The position numbers and the translations under genes were made by a program. The notes below the pieces were generated by a model, which was not told where the DNA came from, searched no databases, and saw only the letters and a list, made by a program, of their open reading frames with translations. From the NCBI GenBank assembly GCA_037389465.1, contig JAZARR010000214.1:3596001-3660000 (forward strand): a stretch of DNA of 64,000 nucleotides, in the 5' to 3' direction. Positions 27,701 to 39,900 of this stretch are shown piece by piece. Positions within the stretch are counted from its first letter, which is position 1. Each line of letters opens with the position of its first letter. The DNA comes from Baylisascaris procyonis. Taxonomy: Eukaryota; Nematoda; Chromadorea; Rhabditida; Ascarididae.

Positions 27701-30700
27701 CTACTTTAGTGATCTTTGACCTCCCTTTCTATCGCAAATGCCGTTCTAATTCCCTATGCTCGAGGATAGTTCGCCGAAATCTGCCCAATATTAGTAATTC
27801 AATGAGTCTTCGGCAATATGCAAAAAGGCAACATCCACGCCTAAAGAATCGCGATTTTGGAATATCGAGAGAAAAAGTATGCAAAGATTTTGAACAGAAA
27901 GTGATATGACATTTGACAAATAGCTCTGGTTAGGCTATATAGTTCGTAGACGGCACACTGCGAAAATCTGCCTAGGAGAACAAAGCCGCAATTAAAATTT
28001 GATCCATTTTGAAGAAAGTTAGCGCGCAGGTGCTAATGGCAGTTGGCAACTGGTGCCCCCGACCCGGCATAGGATACAATACGGTCAAACTATTCCACAT
28101 TATACCTCGGAGTCAAGGCGAACAGATTTCAATGAAATTTAGGTGCATGGGTGGCAGTAGGTAGCGCGTGCGGCCTGAAGTGGCCGAAATAACCAATGAT
28201 GCATCTTCGCTATTGGCTGAAATATTTCGATAAAGTTTGGCAATGAGTCTAGTGAGGTAACGGGCAACAGCTATGTGTGAAGCAAACCCTAAAACCAAAA
28301 ACAGATACGCAAAATTTCGATGAAGATTGGCATGCGGGTGAGTAATAGCTGCAGGTAGTACACGCGCGTGTAGCTGGCGAACTGTTCCATAGTGTACTTT
28401 CGCTTCAAGTTGCAAACGTTGAGTGGGAAGTGACCTCTGCTCGGAGTTGTGACCAACGCTAAATGCCTAAACTGTCCCAAGGTGTATTGCTGCTATAGAT
28501 AGGCAGATTTCAAAATCAGTCGACACATTAGTGGAAGGGGAGGAGGGCAGCAGGTAGTGGAAAGCGCAAAGCTCAACTCTGCTACTCGTCAGCGCGGATC
28601 GTAAAATGGTCAAACTACAGCTAAAGTATATCATGGTCCCTGATGTATAAAATTTGAACATCTTAGTATCTATCAAGGTTATGTAGTAATAAAAAAGCTT
28701 ACGTAATACATCAAGTACTGTGAAGTTGCTATCTGCAACCTATAAACAAATTTTTATTAGTTACACATCTCAAGGAGCCAACTTTATTAAACCTATAAAT
28801 AACGTTTCAGGTGCGACATCAGTACGAAGAGTACGTTGTATGCTATTGTTTGCATGGTTATTTGCTGCACTATGCAGTGCACCACAATTCTATGTGTGGA
28901 CAACGGTTGAAGTTAGCACCGATTGGGCACAATGCAGCACCATATGGGAGGTGATCTTTATATAAGCTCGGTTCAATTTTACCGAATTCTCTATGCCACC
29001 TCAAGTATACCAAAGAAGAAAATAATGATCAGTTTAACTCTTTAACTCTACCAAATTCTGTACTCCACCTCAGGTATACCAAAGTAAAAAGGACTCGAAT
29101 GAAGCAGTATGTGGTAATATTATAGTGGTATCACATGAAGAATAATTCAAATAGTTCTAAAATTGCGCTATAAAACATATACTAACGCTCACTGCAATTT
29201 GAAATTACATGAAGTCACGCTCACTCACATGGAAAACCTTCAAGTCCTTAAGGGTTAAACTGAACTGAAAGCATACATTCATCCATTAATACGCTGCCAA
29301 CAATGTTCCTAATATTCGCCTCAATTACGTTATTAAGATTTTAAGCAACATAAAATAAAAAATTGATCGTAGCGATGGGTTTGGTTGTGTGTATTACCCG
29401 CAGCGATGCGTTTGGCAGTGTGTTACCCGCAGCGATGAGTTTGGCAGTGTGTTACACGCAGCGATGAGTTTGGCAGTGTGTTACCCACAGCGATGCGTTT
29501 GGCAGTGTGTTACCCGCAGCGATGCGTTTGGCAGTGTGTTACCCGCAGCGATGGGTTTGGCAATGCGTATGTTAGAAATATCTTAAAAATAGATGAAGCA
29601 ATGAAAGACAAATTGGTTACATGAAGATGAACTCAAAAGAGGAAAAATTACATGCCAAGAAGGGGGAAATATATCACCGCTATGAAGTTTTTGTTCTATT
29701 TAAATTGCCTCTGAGAGAAATAATTAAGGTTAGCCGCATTCTCTTGTTCTTCTCTTAAAAATAACATTAAAATCTAAAGAAAAAAATACTTAGTGAAAGC
29801 AATACGATAGCAATATTTAGCCTAAAAATGCTCTAAAAATATTCCTCTTCAACGGTTAAGTTCGCCAACGATATGATCTAATAAAGTTGGAATTTTAGAA
29901 AAACTTTTTTCCCATTATATTTTACAATTTACGAGAATCTTAAATATTTTGCGATATGCCAAAGATGCAGCGAGCGTTTAAAAAAAACAAGAAATGCAAA
30001 AAGTCACCAATGGAAAGAAAACCTTTACGAAAACCTACATGAATGAGAGAGCTGTAATACTACGCTCTAGACTAGCGCTTTACAATTTTACAGTGAGCTG
30101 AGAAGCAGTAACGTTGATAAATTCTTTTCCAATTTTTTTCCGGTAAAAATTCAGTATTTTCTTCTTGATATTCCTTCTACATTAAAAAAAATCTGATATG
30201 TAACTCCCGGCATACTAAAAAAAAATTGTTTCATTTATATATAACGTTGAGAAAAAAAGTATTTCTCTCTTTTTTTTTTGCAAAAATAAGCTTAATTTGA
30301 ATAAATGAATAACACTAAAATAATTTTTGGAACAAAAAATGGAAAAAAAAAATTCATAATGTTGGCAAAATTTTTATTTCTAGATCGCTACATTTGAGCA
30401 ACACTCATCAAAATCATTCGAACAACTCCAAATGATCTATGAATTAATGCATCAAGCTTTTGTATTTTGGTTACCGTCATTGATGCTTTTCTTCTCATAT
30501 TTACTAATTGTTATTCGACTTTTGCATTATACTTTTCAATCACCTGTTAATGAACGAAAACAATATCGACGACCTATAACATCATCACCTTCATCACCAA
30601 GGTTAAAACTCAAGCTTTTTATTGATAATAATAGTAATAATGATAATAGTAATAATAGTAATAATAATAACCACAATAATCTTTATTTATATAAATAAAG

Positions 30701-33700
30701 GTATGCGATATAAAAGAAGTAATGCCGCTATTATTATCTCAATTAAGGTATGCGATATAGAAGAAATAAGACACCTATTGTGTCAATACCTGAATAACGA
30801 CTAGCGCGTTAATCTTCAATCAGGCAGCACAAATGGATTTCCTTAAAAGTAAAAACTACCTTATTGTGAACGTGACCCTAAATAGTGATAATAAGAAAGA
30901 AAATAAACGAAAAGAAAAATAAGAGATTTGAAAAAACCATCGAATTTGAAAACTACTGATCTCTCAATTTAACCCATTTCAATAATGACTTTTTCAATTT
31001 CAACAACGAGTAATATCGTTTTCATTCTTTTGCCCGCATGGAACCGCAAATAATGCCTACAAGTCTATAGGATCATAATATTTTGTAATTAGTGCATAAT
31101 AAGTTGCAACTTTAAGCAAAGGTTTCAATGCTTTAAACGATATCTCTAATGCATAGAATTGAATCAAATATCCGATTGTACTAATAGTAGCCGAAAATAT
31201 TTGTTTAACTGGCGGTAAGGTCGGAAATGTTAATTAAATAATTAATGAGAGCATTAAGGCAACGAGTTTATGAGAGACTTTTATTTAGGCGCTACAATAA
31301 CCGAAATGAGGAAACTCTACCAAACTAAGAGTACCCCCCTTGCTCCACGTCCCTATTCCATTATGTCATAGAGTGAACAGAATTACTTACTTATTTATTT
31401 TACTTTACTCAACAGAGTGCTTTCACTCTGAAATAAACTTCATCTGAGACAAAAGTTTTTGTGAAGGAAATAAGTTGAAAACTGACATAAGTGGTTTCTA
31501 TTCCTCTAAGTGAACGTTGAAAGAGAGAATTGGCTGAATTACAGGATGAAGTTGATTGCACCTGATAAAAATCAACTGATAGCCAATGAACTGGAAGGCA
31601 ATATCGCTTGCTGCAGAGGAACTCTTCACATGCTGCATTTAAATAAGAACGAAAATGAGCGCAGTGGAACGATGTTTAGCGATAGCATTCGTTCAGGATG
31701 CCTTTCGAATACTGCCGAACAAAACGTACGTTTATCTCATTTCACATATTTGAAAATATTTTTTCTATTTGAAAACAACGAAGAGTTGTATCATAGGGAT
31801 TTCAAAGAATTTATCTACTTGCATCTTCATAAAATTGGTCGAGAATAAAAGAGACCGAAAACAATTTCATCAGAAAAAACCACATGTATTAATAGCTGCG
31901 AAATTTTCCACAGCAAAATTCATCTGCACTTTGCGCATGCATTCTGAAGCAGCGAAATATACAAGTGCTCAAGATGGAACGAATGCAAAACTACTCTCAA
32001 ATATGATTTCATATATGAAGCATAAAAATTTGCGTGATATTGCTTTTCAATAGAAATGCGAAATGCGAAGAATCACTGGTCAGTGGAAGTAGATGCAACT
32101 GACCAATGGAAATTCATACTGAACATAACGCAATACTACGATAATGTCCACTAGCAGTTACGAATATGACCGCTGAGACGATTCCCTATAGTGATAAACT
32201 TAAGAAAACCTTTAACTACTGATAAAGAAATCAAAAAAACCGTAGCTGATGTGTTAGTTTGCTGACTCATATGGTCCAAATTGTTCAATTTCTTTCGCAT
32301 ATAGGGCTGCAATTGTTATAGCGTTCCTCGACTAAACAAAACGGTGCATAGGCCAATGTTATAGCGTTTCGCACTGCAGTTGTTGAGTTTGTTAGCAAGG
32401 TGCAATAGGAGTTTATGGATGCGCTTTTGATTTACGACGATCCAGTTCAATTCTAACTTATTTAAAATACTCTAGGTAACAAAACATGAGCTTAATATCG
32501 CTTAATTTTTATGGTAGGCGCTCTTTTCAAAGAATTTATCCACGCATCTTCATAAAATTGGTCGAGAATAAAAGAGACTGAAAACAATTTCATCAGAAAA
32601 GACCACACGTATTAATAGCTGCCAAATTTTCCACGGGAAAATTCAGCTGCATTTTGATCATGCATTCTGAAGCAGCGAAATCCTAAGATGCATAACTCCA
32701 AATGACAACTAAAATATGCAAGTAAAGTAAGCAAGCGGTGGCCTAATTAAGTCACTAGGAACTAGATCAAACTCATTCTCAATCCATGGTCCAAACATGA
32801 TGAATCCGACCGTGATTGGCACCAAATGGTATCTAGGGTTTACAACTTCATATTGAATTTAATTCCACTCGCAATGAGTAGATTCGGCCATCGTGATCCC
32901 TAGCTCTACGGGAGCAAGATGATTCTTCAGAGGTCACGAACTGCAACGAAAGCAAGTAGCAATGGGCTTGTGCTGCGCAGATCACAAACGCTACCTATCT
33001 GGCGTCGTCAATTACGATCGCGTGTCTTCCTTATATCGCTAACTGTTATCGCTGCACATATTGCACTCTGGTTGCCTTATAATATCATCAGTACCTCACG
33101 CTTTATTAGCTTCGAATTTTTCACATGGGCTTCTGAGCATGGTGGTCGATTTCTCGAGGATCTAATTACCGTTAATTCCCTTATCAACCCGATTATCTAT
33201 GGGTGCAGTACTTAGGCGTTATTTACTTATTTGTTTATTGGTTTATTTTTTGACGAGGTTGACAATTAATTTTCTGTGAAATTTCCATAAAATTTTAATA
33301 AACACATGTGGATGATGTATAAAATTCTGGTGAATATATGCCAATTTTTATAGGAATTCCTATGAAATTCCAAAAACTATAAGGAAGAAGTATCAAAATG
33401 AAATTTCAAAAGAAAAGAAGTCCCATTAATTCTCAATGAGATTTTTAACAAGAGCAGATTTTGATACATTAATGATTAAATATATGCCACTTAGTATCTT
33501 TGCAACGCTGATAGGTGGCATTCGTTAAGTTGATAATACGGGTACATTGAAACGGCTTATCATCTCGAATATATAAGAATCATATCTATATCAATAAATG
33601 ATCTTTGTTCTAATAAATATTATTCAAATCAACTCAACGATATTTGCATATTAAAATTGAATGCTTTTAAGGCGGTGTAATATCTAAGGCAGCATTCATC

Positions 33701-33784
33701 ACTCTACGGCAAGTCGATGCCTTTAGGAGGGGCAAAGATGGTGTACAGACAGCCATAAGCAATTATAATCGCACGCTTGTATAA
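21864..33784 (+). CDS. GnRH/AKH-receptor-like GPCR (paralogue 2), eight exons
   Basis: Predicted plasma-membrane neuropeptide receptor of 438 residues. Exons: 21864-21997, 22557-22677, 24379-24532, 28811-28950, 30384-30601, 31545-31725, 32931-33207, 33693-33784. All GT-AG junctions agree in phase and the sum is 1317 nt. TM1 lies near residues 18-41 (Asn in GTILNIT). TM2 has Asp (LNLCVTDFAIL). TM3 follows ITCK and ends GFDRLKVVY, a DRL variant of DRY. TM4 has AWLFAALCSAPQ, and the second loop supplies the disulfide Cys (WAQCSTIW). TM5 has WLPS and FSYLL. A long Ser/Asn-rich third loop of about 100 residues includes an 80-residue part of exons 6-7. TM6 has LWLPYN and TM7 NSLINPIIYG. The tail is about 30 residues and basic (FRRGKDG). 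Superfamily membership is firm; the GnRH/AKH subtype is inferred. AG directly before the ATG suggests trans-splicing or a missed upstream exon. Last-exon splicing is the least certain junction. Confidence 0.82.
22946..22980. repeat. (AT)n microsatellite in receptor intron 2
   Basis: AT run with one interrupting C at 22964, directly beside a 40-bp tandem duplication. Confidence 0.9.
22973..23052. repeat. 40-bp tandem duplication
   Basis: Two near-identical copies of a unit beginning ATATATATCGACGTAATC follow one another; the CGACG motif occurs at 22981 and again at 23021. The array adjoins the AT microsatellite, consistent with slippage or local duplication inside intron 2 of the second receptor gene. 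Confidence 0.9.
24631..24721. repeat. Compound (AT)n-(AG)n microsatellite in receptor intron 3
   Basis: About 56 bases of AT repeat (one G at 24659) change abruptly to about 35 bases of AG repeat. It starts about 100 bases after the end of the TM3 exon. Confidence 0.95.
25033..26190. repeat. Cluster of pyrimidine/poly-C tracts in receptor intron 3
   Basis: Three C-rich tracts lie within 1.2 kb: near 25039-25080, 25360-25388 and 26167-26194. Each has a run of C followed by CCTCC/CCACC-like sequence and then AT-rich DNA. Similar tracts occur near 10776, 37424 and 57490. G-rich ones on this strand occur near 39518, 48070 and 51735. Confidence 0.7.
27950..28690. repeat. Degenerate GC-richer repeat field in receptor intron 3
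   Basis: Several diverged copies of one unit follow each other. Shared landmarks are a GTCAAACTRTTCCA-like motif, then ATTTCRATGAARWTT, then a GGCAGTAGGTAGC / GCAGGTAGTAC segment followed by CGCGTG. They are visible near 28083-28186, 28200-28290, 28300-28420, 28470-28600 and 28600-28660. The field is clearly richer in G+C than its surroundings. A 100-codon open frame on the minus strand (28113-28415) lies inside it and is probably a by-product of the repeat. A relic transposon or old satellite is likely. Confidence 0.6.
29371..29565 (+). repeat. 29-bp minisatellite in receptor intron 4
   Basis: About 6.7 copies of a 29-nt unit read CCCGCAGCGATGCGTTTGGC followed by AGTGTGTTA, with a few substitutions per copy. 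As 29 is not divisible by 3, each frame cycles through three peptides, which yields a chance 65-codon open frame. It is much richer in G+C than the flanks. Confidence 0.93.
30622..30684 (+). repeat. AAT/AGT trinucleotide-rich tract just after receptor exon 5
   Basis: A stretch of AAT and AGT triplets begins about 20 bases after the exon 5 donor. In the exon 5 reading frame it would encode Asn/Ser/Asp, ending at a stop near 30696. If the intron were retained, the product would stop after TM5 with an Asn-rich tail. Confidence 0.8.
31800..31958. repeat. Direct repeat, copy A (about 160 bp), receptor intron 6
   Basis: Begins TTTCAAAGAATTTATC and ends GCAGCGAAAT. Pairs with 32524-32681 with about a dozen differences by eye, including one 2-base gap. 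It lies 75 bases downstream of exon 6. Confidence 0.9.
32524..32681. repeat. Direct repeat, copy B (about 158 bp), receptor intron 6
   Basis: Second copy of the element at 31800-31958, same orientation, 565 bases away. The flanks of the two copies do not match, so the duplicated unit is bounded and is not part of a longer tandem duplication. Confidence 0.9.
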
Positions 33785-33822
33785 AATTCAATTTTTAAAA
33801 TTACTCCCTCATAATCAATAGA

Positions 33823-33832
33823 AATAAATAAA
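33823..33832 (+). terminator. Poly(A) signal for the second receptor gene
   Basis: Two overlapping AATAAA hexamers (33823 and 33827) lie about 40 bases after the TAA at 33782-33784, a suitable distance for cleavage and polyadenylation. This supports 33693-33784 as the last exon. Confidence 0.55.
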
Positions 33833-33990
33833 CAACACAAAGTTTAAATATAAAAGCTCAACATAAAAGTTTAAAGATAAGGATAAAAAGAAAGAAAACT
33901 TAATAAGCATTAAAAGAAAAGGAAATAAGACGATAGAACGGTTCAAAGTGCAAAAAAATGGAAAGTATAATTGATTAACATGCGACTAAC

Positions 33991-36900
33991 CTCAGATTCA
34001 GCAATAATATATCCTTCATATTGAGTGGATTCTTTTGATGAGCGACTTGTTGATTCACATCGTATTACAATATTACCCGAAACGGCCGTTCCATGTGGAT
34101 ACCTGTAAGAAACACACCTACTCATATTATTTCGAACATTCTATTATCGAAGAAAAACAGATCACCTTTATCCTATCTCATATTCGAGGTATTTGTGAGT
34201 AATGCAGGTAAAATAGCATATGTAATAAGTAATTGCATTTTTCAGTGAAATTCAATAAAATTGCAGTATAAAAATAACGTCTTTAGTGATAATACTGTCA
34301 TAGATTTATGTAAATTTACTTTGCAATAAACGCACTACGCGAAGATCACGTCTGCGCTCAAATAACAACAACATGTCTGCTTGTCTGTTTGTCTGAAGAT
34401 TTCAATTCCCGCAGAACAATAGAACGAAGATTACGAAATCTAGTATAATGCGCACTAGAGAATTACGCCCTATACTGCCTATCATATTGACCTATCAAAA
34501 TGGCGTTATATATATTTAAAGGTGTTAACAAAATTGCATGTATAACACACTTCATTCTGCAGTGATCCTTTAGGAGATTTTTGTGAGTTGGCAAATCAGT
34601 TAAGTAGGAAGGAAAGGCACATATTGCGCCTCTCTCTCTAACGTGTTTTCCCATTTCTTTTGCTCCTAAAGCGATAGATTTCAAAGGTTAGGATGCGGGA
34701 AATAATTTCAGAGATATTTCAACGTGATTAGCATAAAAAATGCAGCCTTGAATCTTTTTTCTCAACGAAAAAAAGATGAAAATTGCTGGGTTTTCATTCG
34801 CAACAATTAGATTACTTCTTTCCGTTTCCTGTTCCCCTTAGTGATTGACTTCCTTCACATCCGCTTCTCTCCGTTAAATCACTTCACTATCCTTCATAAG
34901 TTGCAATAAGTTCTTCTAATTTCAAACTTTAGAAAACTGAAATCGCACCTCGCAACGACAGTTATCGATTGCACATCCAACTGTTCGGTTTCCACCGCCG
35001 TCACTGATACACGATAGGGCGGCAATACTACAATTAAGTTAACTTAAAGAATGCCTTGTCAACTCAACGAATACCTTGTCAACTCAACGAACACCACTGT
35101 CTTGATTAGCCCATTCTAGCAAATCACTGTGATCAATACGAATGCATAAAATCAATTGATCACTTACAGCACCTATGAACATTAGTTAAGCTCAGAAGTT
35201 GTAAATGATGGGATTGATATGCTGATCGTTAATCCTCTCTGTATACGTTAACAAGTTCAGGCGCTAGTTTCATCAAAACGCCCCTCTGAATATACCACAA
35301 ATTTAGATAGGCTATCATCTATAAAATCAATGTAATGCTCTGCACTTACGGTAGCTGCAAAGTATATCAGCTCTTACCTCTTACCCCCGGGACCGCGTTC
35401 ACTTTCAAAGGCTGCTAGAATCTTGTGCATATGGAGACGTCTTGCAGACATACAGCGAACAAAAACCAATCATTTCAAACGTTCTTCAAATATTATGCCT
35501 TTGTGGATTGATCCATTTTGCAACATCTCAGTTATGATACAGGAAATGAACTGACCCTAACAATACCACTAACATAGGCCATGTTGAGTGATAAATTAGC
35601 CTTATCTAGAGTTAAGGATTAGTGAAATATATTGAGATAAGGCAATTATCAGTGCCTCAAAGAGATATCTTTATAGAACGGAAATAACGTTTTGGAACTG
35701 AAATCGTGATTTCTGGAATGCTTGAGATGAAAATTTAATTCAATTTAATTATTCAAATAATACTATAAAAGTTTAGCTGAGCATATGAAGTATTAGATTC
35801 AGGCGCAATTGAGAAATGAACCTAAATTTGACCCTTTTTTTGGTGGTTATTTGTCTGCGACAGTGAATGAATGAAAATAAACAATTGAATTGTAAAGAAA
35901 ACAATTGCAAAACAAAGACGATTATTGTATGCGTAATACGAAAAGCCGACCAAAGTGGTTGGCGATTATGATTTTAAAAAAATCCACATCTGAGTTACTT
36001 GGACATATTTTTACGGTTTCAGTAGTTTTTTCTGTTTTTTTTTTCGTACCGCTGATAGACGACATACTTCGATTCACGAGCATTCAGTTCATTAATTGCA
36101 ACCTGAACTGGAAAACTTTCTCCACAGATGGAAAACCCAATTCGAAAATAGCTATCACTATATTTTTGAAACTGTTCTATGTTTATAGATATCTTTTATG
36201 TGTCAAAGTAGTAAGCTGCAAGATATGTGTTTAAATTGCGAGAAAAAAGAAGTTAATGCTAATACCACTTACAAAAGTACAAAACGGTCGTCATAACAAT
36301 CTAAAGATCGGCTGCGATTCATATAAAACGGTAAAATAACATTTCACATCTCATACAATCACCCACATCCCACCGAATTACACTATTTGTACACCAATCT
36401 GCATTTTCGAGTATCTCTGTTCATAACAATACGCCGGTTTACCACTACATATTTGGTTCAGTTTGCTCGTAAAAGTCCAGCATGGAACAAAGCAATTTAC
36501 CATAGTCTTCAACGTCGAACGAGGCGACGAAAGAACTTTGCGATGAATCTCCAACAGCTCTTGCAATGATTTTCCATTCGCCAAAATTGAGATGTTCAGG
36601 AAGTTGGAACTCTGTGGCAATAAAACGTCCTTCAGCTCGCTTCACTTTCTTAATAAGCTCGAAACCATCGGGATTCTAAACATCATTGCAATTTCAACAA
36701 ACGACTCAAAAGTGAGTCAAAAATATTGCTTACTCGTTTTTCAAAATTTAGGATACTTTTGATCCTCAAAGAATACGCATCTTAAGACTCCAATGATTTG
36801 TTCATTAAAAATGATGTAGTTGAAATACCTTCGATCAGTCATAATGAAAACAAGATGAGTGGCACCTCTGAATTTTTCGTTCGCCCTGCTTAAAACTGGA

Positions 36901-39900
36901 TAAACGGAACAAAACCTACAGATTCCTCATAAACTTTGACCAAGCAAGATGCCCTACGACTTCTTTTACTTGATTCTCTTCGTGTTAGTTTACAATAGTA
37001 TGGAAAAATGTGGGTTTTTATTAGAGTGGATTAAAATTTGTACTTTTTTTGAAAAATAAAACTATCGCAACAAATACCCTCAAAGTGGAAGACAGATCAC
37101 TTAAATAGTCAAAACATTTCAAAGTATCACGAATTTCTTGATATAATATGAAAGGATGGATGATATATTCGAAAGAAACGATAGCTACGACATCATTGGA
37201 TATTGAACGATACTTTTATTATGGTCTGTTGCAAAATTTTTGCATCATAATAACAGATAGCATGCTGTGTTCGTCATTACCATCTCAAAAGGTTTGTTGT
37301 CGTTACTTGAGAAAGTGTCGACCGATTTTTGAGCTAAGTAATTTCCAGTCTTCCTATGACTAGTTCCGTCTGCGTCCTTCGGTCAACAATGAAAGCTCCT
37401 TGATGGCCACACTGTCCTGCTCCCGCCCCCCCCCCCCCCCCCAACCTTCCACCTCTCACCCCTCACTCTCCCTTCCATATCTCTTCAAAAAAGCGTAAGG
37501 AGTTACCCATAAAAAAGATTTCACGACAACCAATGTTATTTATGACCATCAGGTTCCTGCACTCTATGCTGGAATACTGCTTTCAGACGAGGTTATCGAT
37601 AAGAAAAGGAGTGGTCGCTTCACATACTTCAATACGAAGCCATTACAATTACCGCACTGCTTTCAATAAAAGTCCTACCCGCTTCCCTCTCTTGAGTAAA
37701 AAAAGAATTTTAAAGGAAGCCTCCTTGAAACTTGGGAAAATACCTGCTGACCAGGAAATTCTTCCTCAAAGTTTGAGAAATCAGGACCATGAGGTATTCC
37801 TTAGATGAGGAGGGTATCAATAATCAGCCGACTTCAGGCAGAATATCGCTAATGTGAAAAAATAACTTCAAAAATGCTTTCCATTGAACATGAAGATATA
37901 TTTCTGGATCAATGAGTAAGAAAAATCATATCTAAAAAATCGTTTCAAAGAGTAATAAAAAACGAGGATGCTGTTCGATCCCCGCAAACGAAAGCACTTC
38001 TAAGGGCATCTCAATAGAAAATTCATTATCACTACCGTTAATAAAAGCACAAAAATTTGCATTTTTTGATAAATTTCCAAAAAAAAACAGGACCTCTGCT
38101 CTATCCTAAAATCGAAAGCAGGGAAATGCATTCCTTGAAAAGTCAAGTTCCATGAGCACCGCTACATCAAAAACAAAGTGCATGACATTTTGAAATTTTT
38201 CGTCTTCCCAAAAATTTAGGTGAAGTCTAATTCCGTGAATATGACGCTCTCTTAAGTTATTCCCCCAATACTAAATCTCATATCAACTGCATCCAATAAA
38301 ATTCATGGCACTTACAAATTTCTGGTACCATTGCAATCTCGCCCCCCTCCCCATCGACATGTGCAAAAGTTTTCTAAGAACGAAATTCACAAAGAATTAT
38401 TTCAAAACTTCCACTTGCGGAAATTCTAAAGTTCGAGGCTTTTGGATAAAGGCCTTCGTTCGGGTGCCTGAAGATATTTGAACTGACGGCTTTAACAACA
38501 CAAGAAGTTTTGGAGTGATAAAACAACAGCACCATCACTCAAGACAACCGTTCATGCAAGCATATACAACTTTTGTTCGAATATTGAGTTGAAATATGTG
38601 GAGGAACAGGTAAATGAAGTCTTTGCGACATCTTACTGAGGTGGGAAAAAAATAAAAATAATAAAATGAAAAAAAAAAAACGAAACAACGCACCACTAAA
38701 CTGATCTCGATTTCATCGCTATACAATGAACCATTTTCTGTTATCGGAAGCGCCCTTATACGTACTGAAACATAAATCTGTAAACATTAAATCCAATTTT
38801 ATTGTTTTCTAAACAATTTTAATTACAATTTAAACTTTTTTTAAATACAACCAAACTAATTATTAGAAATATAAGCCGAAAATACAATCACGACTGAGAA
38901 TATATGAAGTAGGAAAGTGACCAAGATTGAATGATTGGTATAAATTTTTGTGAAGAGCAAATAATAAGTTTAACTTGTAGGTAATTTCTGAACTATATAT
39001 GGATAAGAAAAGCCTCAGGTAGAAATTGCATCCGTCGAATCATTGGTCATAAACGAAATTTTTTTCTTTCATTACGGATACCCTACTCATACGTTGACGG
39101 GGACCTATGCGCGGAATCGTGAAAGACGTTCCCGGCCCCTCGCTTGTCAATGAATCGCGGTTCTAGTAACCTACCTATGTAATGGTGACAAGCCCTTAGC
39201 ACATTCTTGAGGTCGAATACATAAATATGCAAGATTCATGGTCAATTAGTTTGCAGCCATAGCACCGATAATTTCTCCATGCTACAGTGCGTAATGTGTT
39301 TTCCCCGTAAGCATATTTGTAGAAATATATGCTAGTGTAGTATTAGTGCGAACTGCGGGTCGTAGATGCACAAGACGGTCATGATGTCATAAAATTTAAA
39401 CAAAGTCGCATGAGTTGGGAGACCCTAAGAAATGGTGAGGACGTTTGAGCTCGGGTCTTCTGAACGGCCAGCCTTCTAGCACAACGTACGTGTAAGGAAG
39501 ACAAACAAGAATCACGGGGGGGGGGGGGTGATGAAGTCCCCCCCAGTTTGTCATACACAACGGAAGTTTAAATGTCCACAAATCTAACAGCCTTAAATTT
39601 TGAATACATTAGTGCCACTTTAGAGGAACATAACATCCTGTTTATATGACGGGTGAAGTACTACAACGGTAACAGTGCAACTCTTGGTCGTAGCTGTGTC
39701 TTCCTGATTCACATGTATCTCAATGTTTCGCACCTCTTCCTAGATTCATAGAAATTTGTTCGAGAATTAAATATGAAGCAGCCTTCGTGATCTTATCAAA
39801 TATATTGCAGTTGTGCACAGTAAAAGTCTTAATTATTGTCATATATCGTAATACTAACAAGGATTGTCAAATTACTGTCGTAAAAATTTAAATAGCTCAG

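Noticed and set aside
28113..28415. 100-codon minus-strand frame
   Set aside because: It lies entirely within the degenerate repeat field and has no match to a family.
31769..32053. 94-codon plus frame after receptor exon 6
   Set aside because: It runs through the 160-bp direct repeat in intron 6; the real exon ends at the GTACGT donor at 31726.
35905..36234. 110-codon plus frame with hydrophobic stretch
   Set aside because: Antisense in TEP intron 5, starts from a non-ATG codon, and the hydrophobicity is explained by poly-T.
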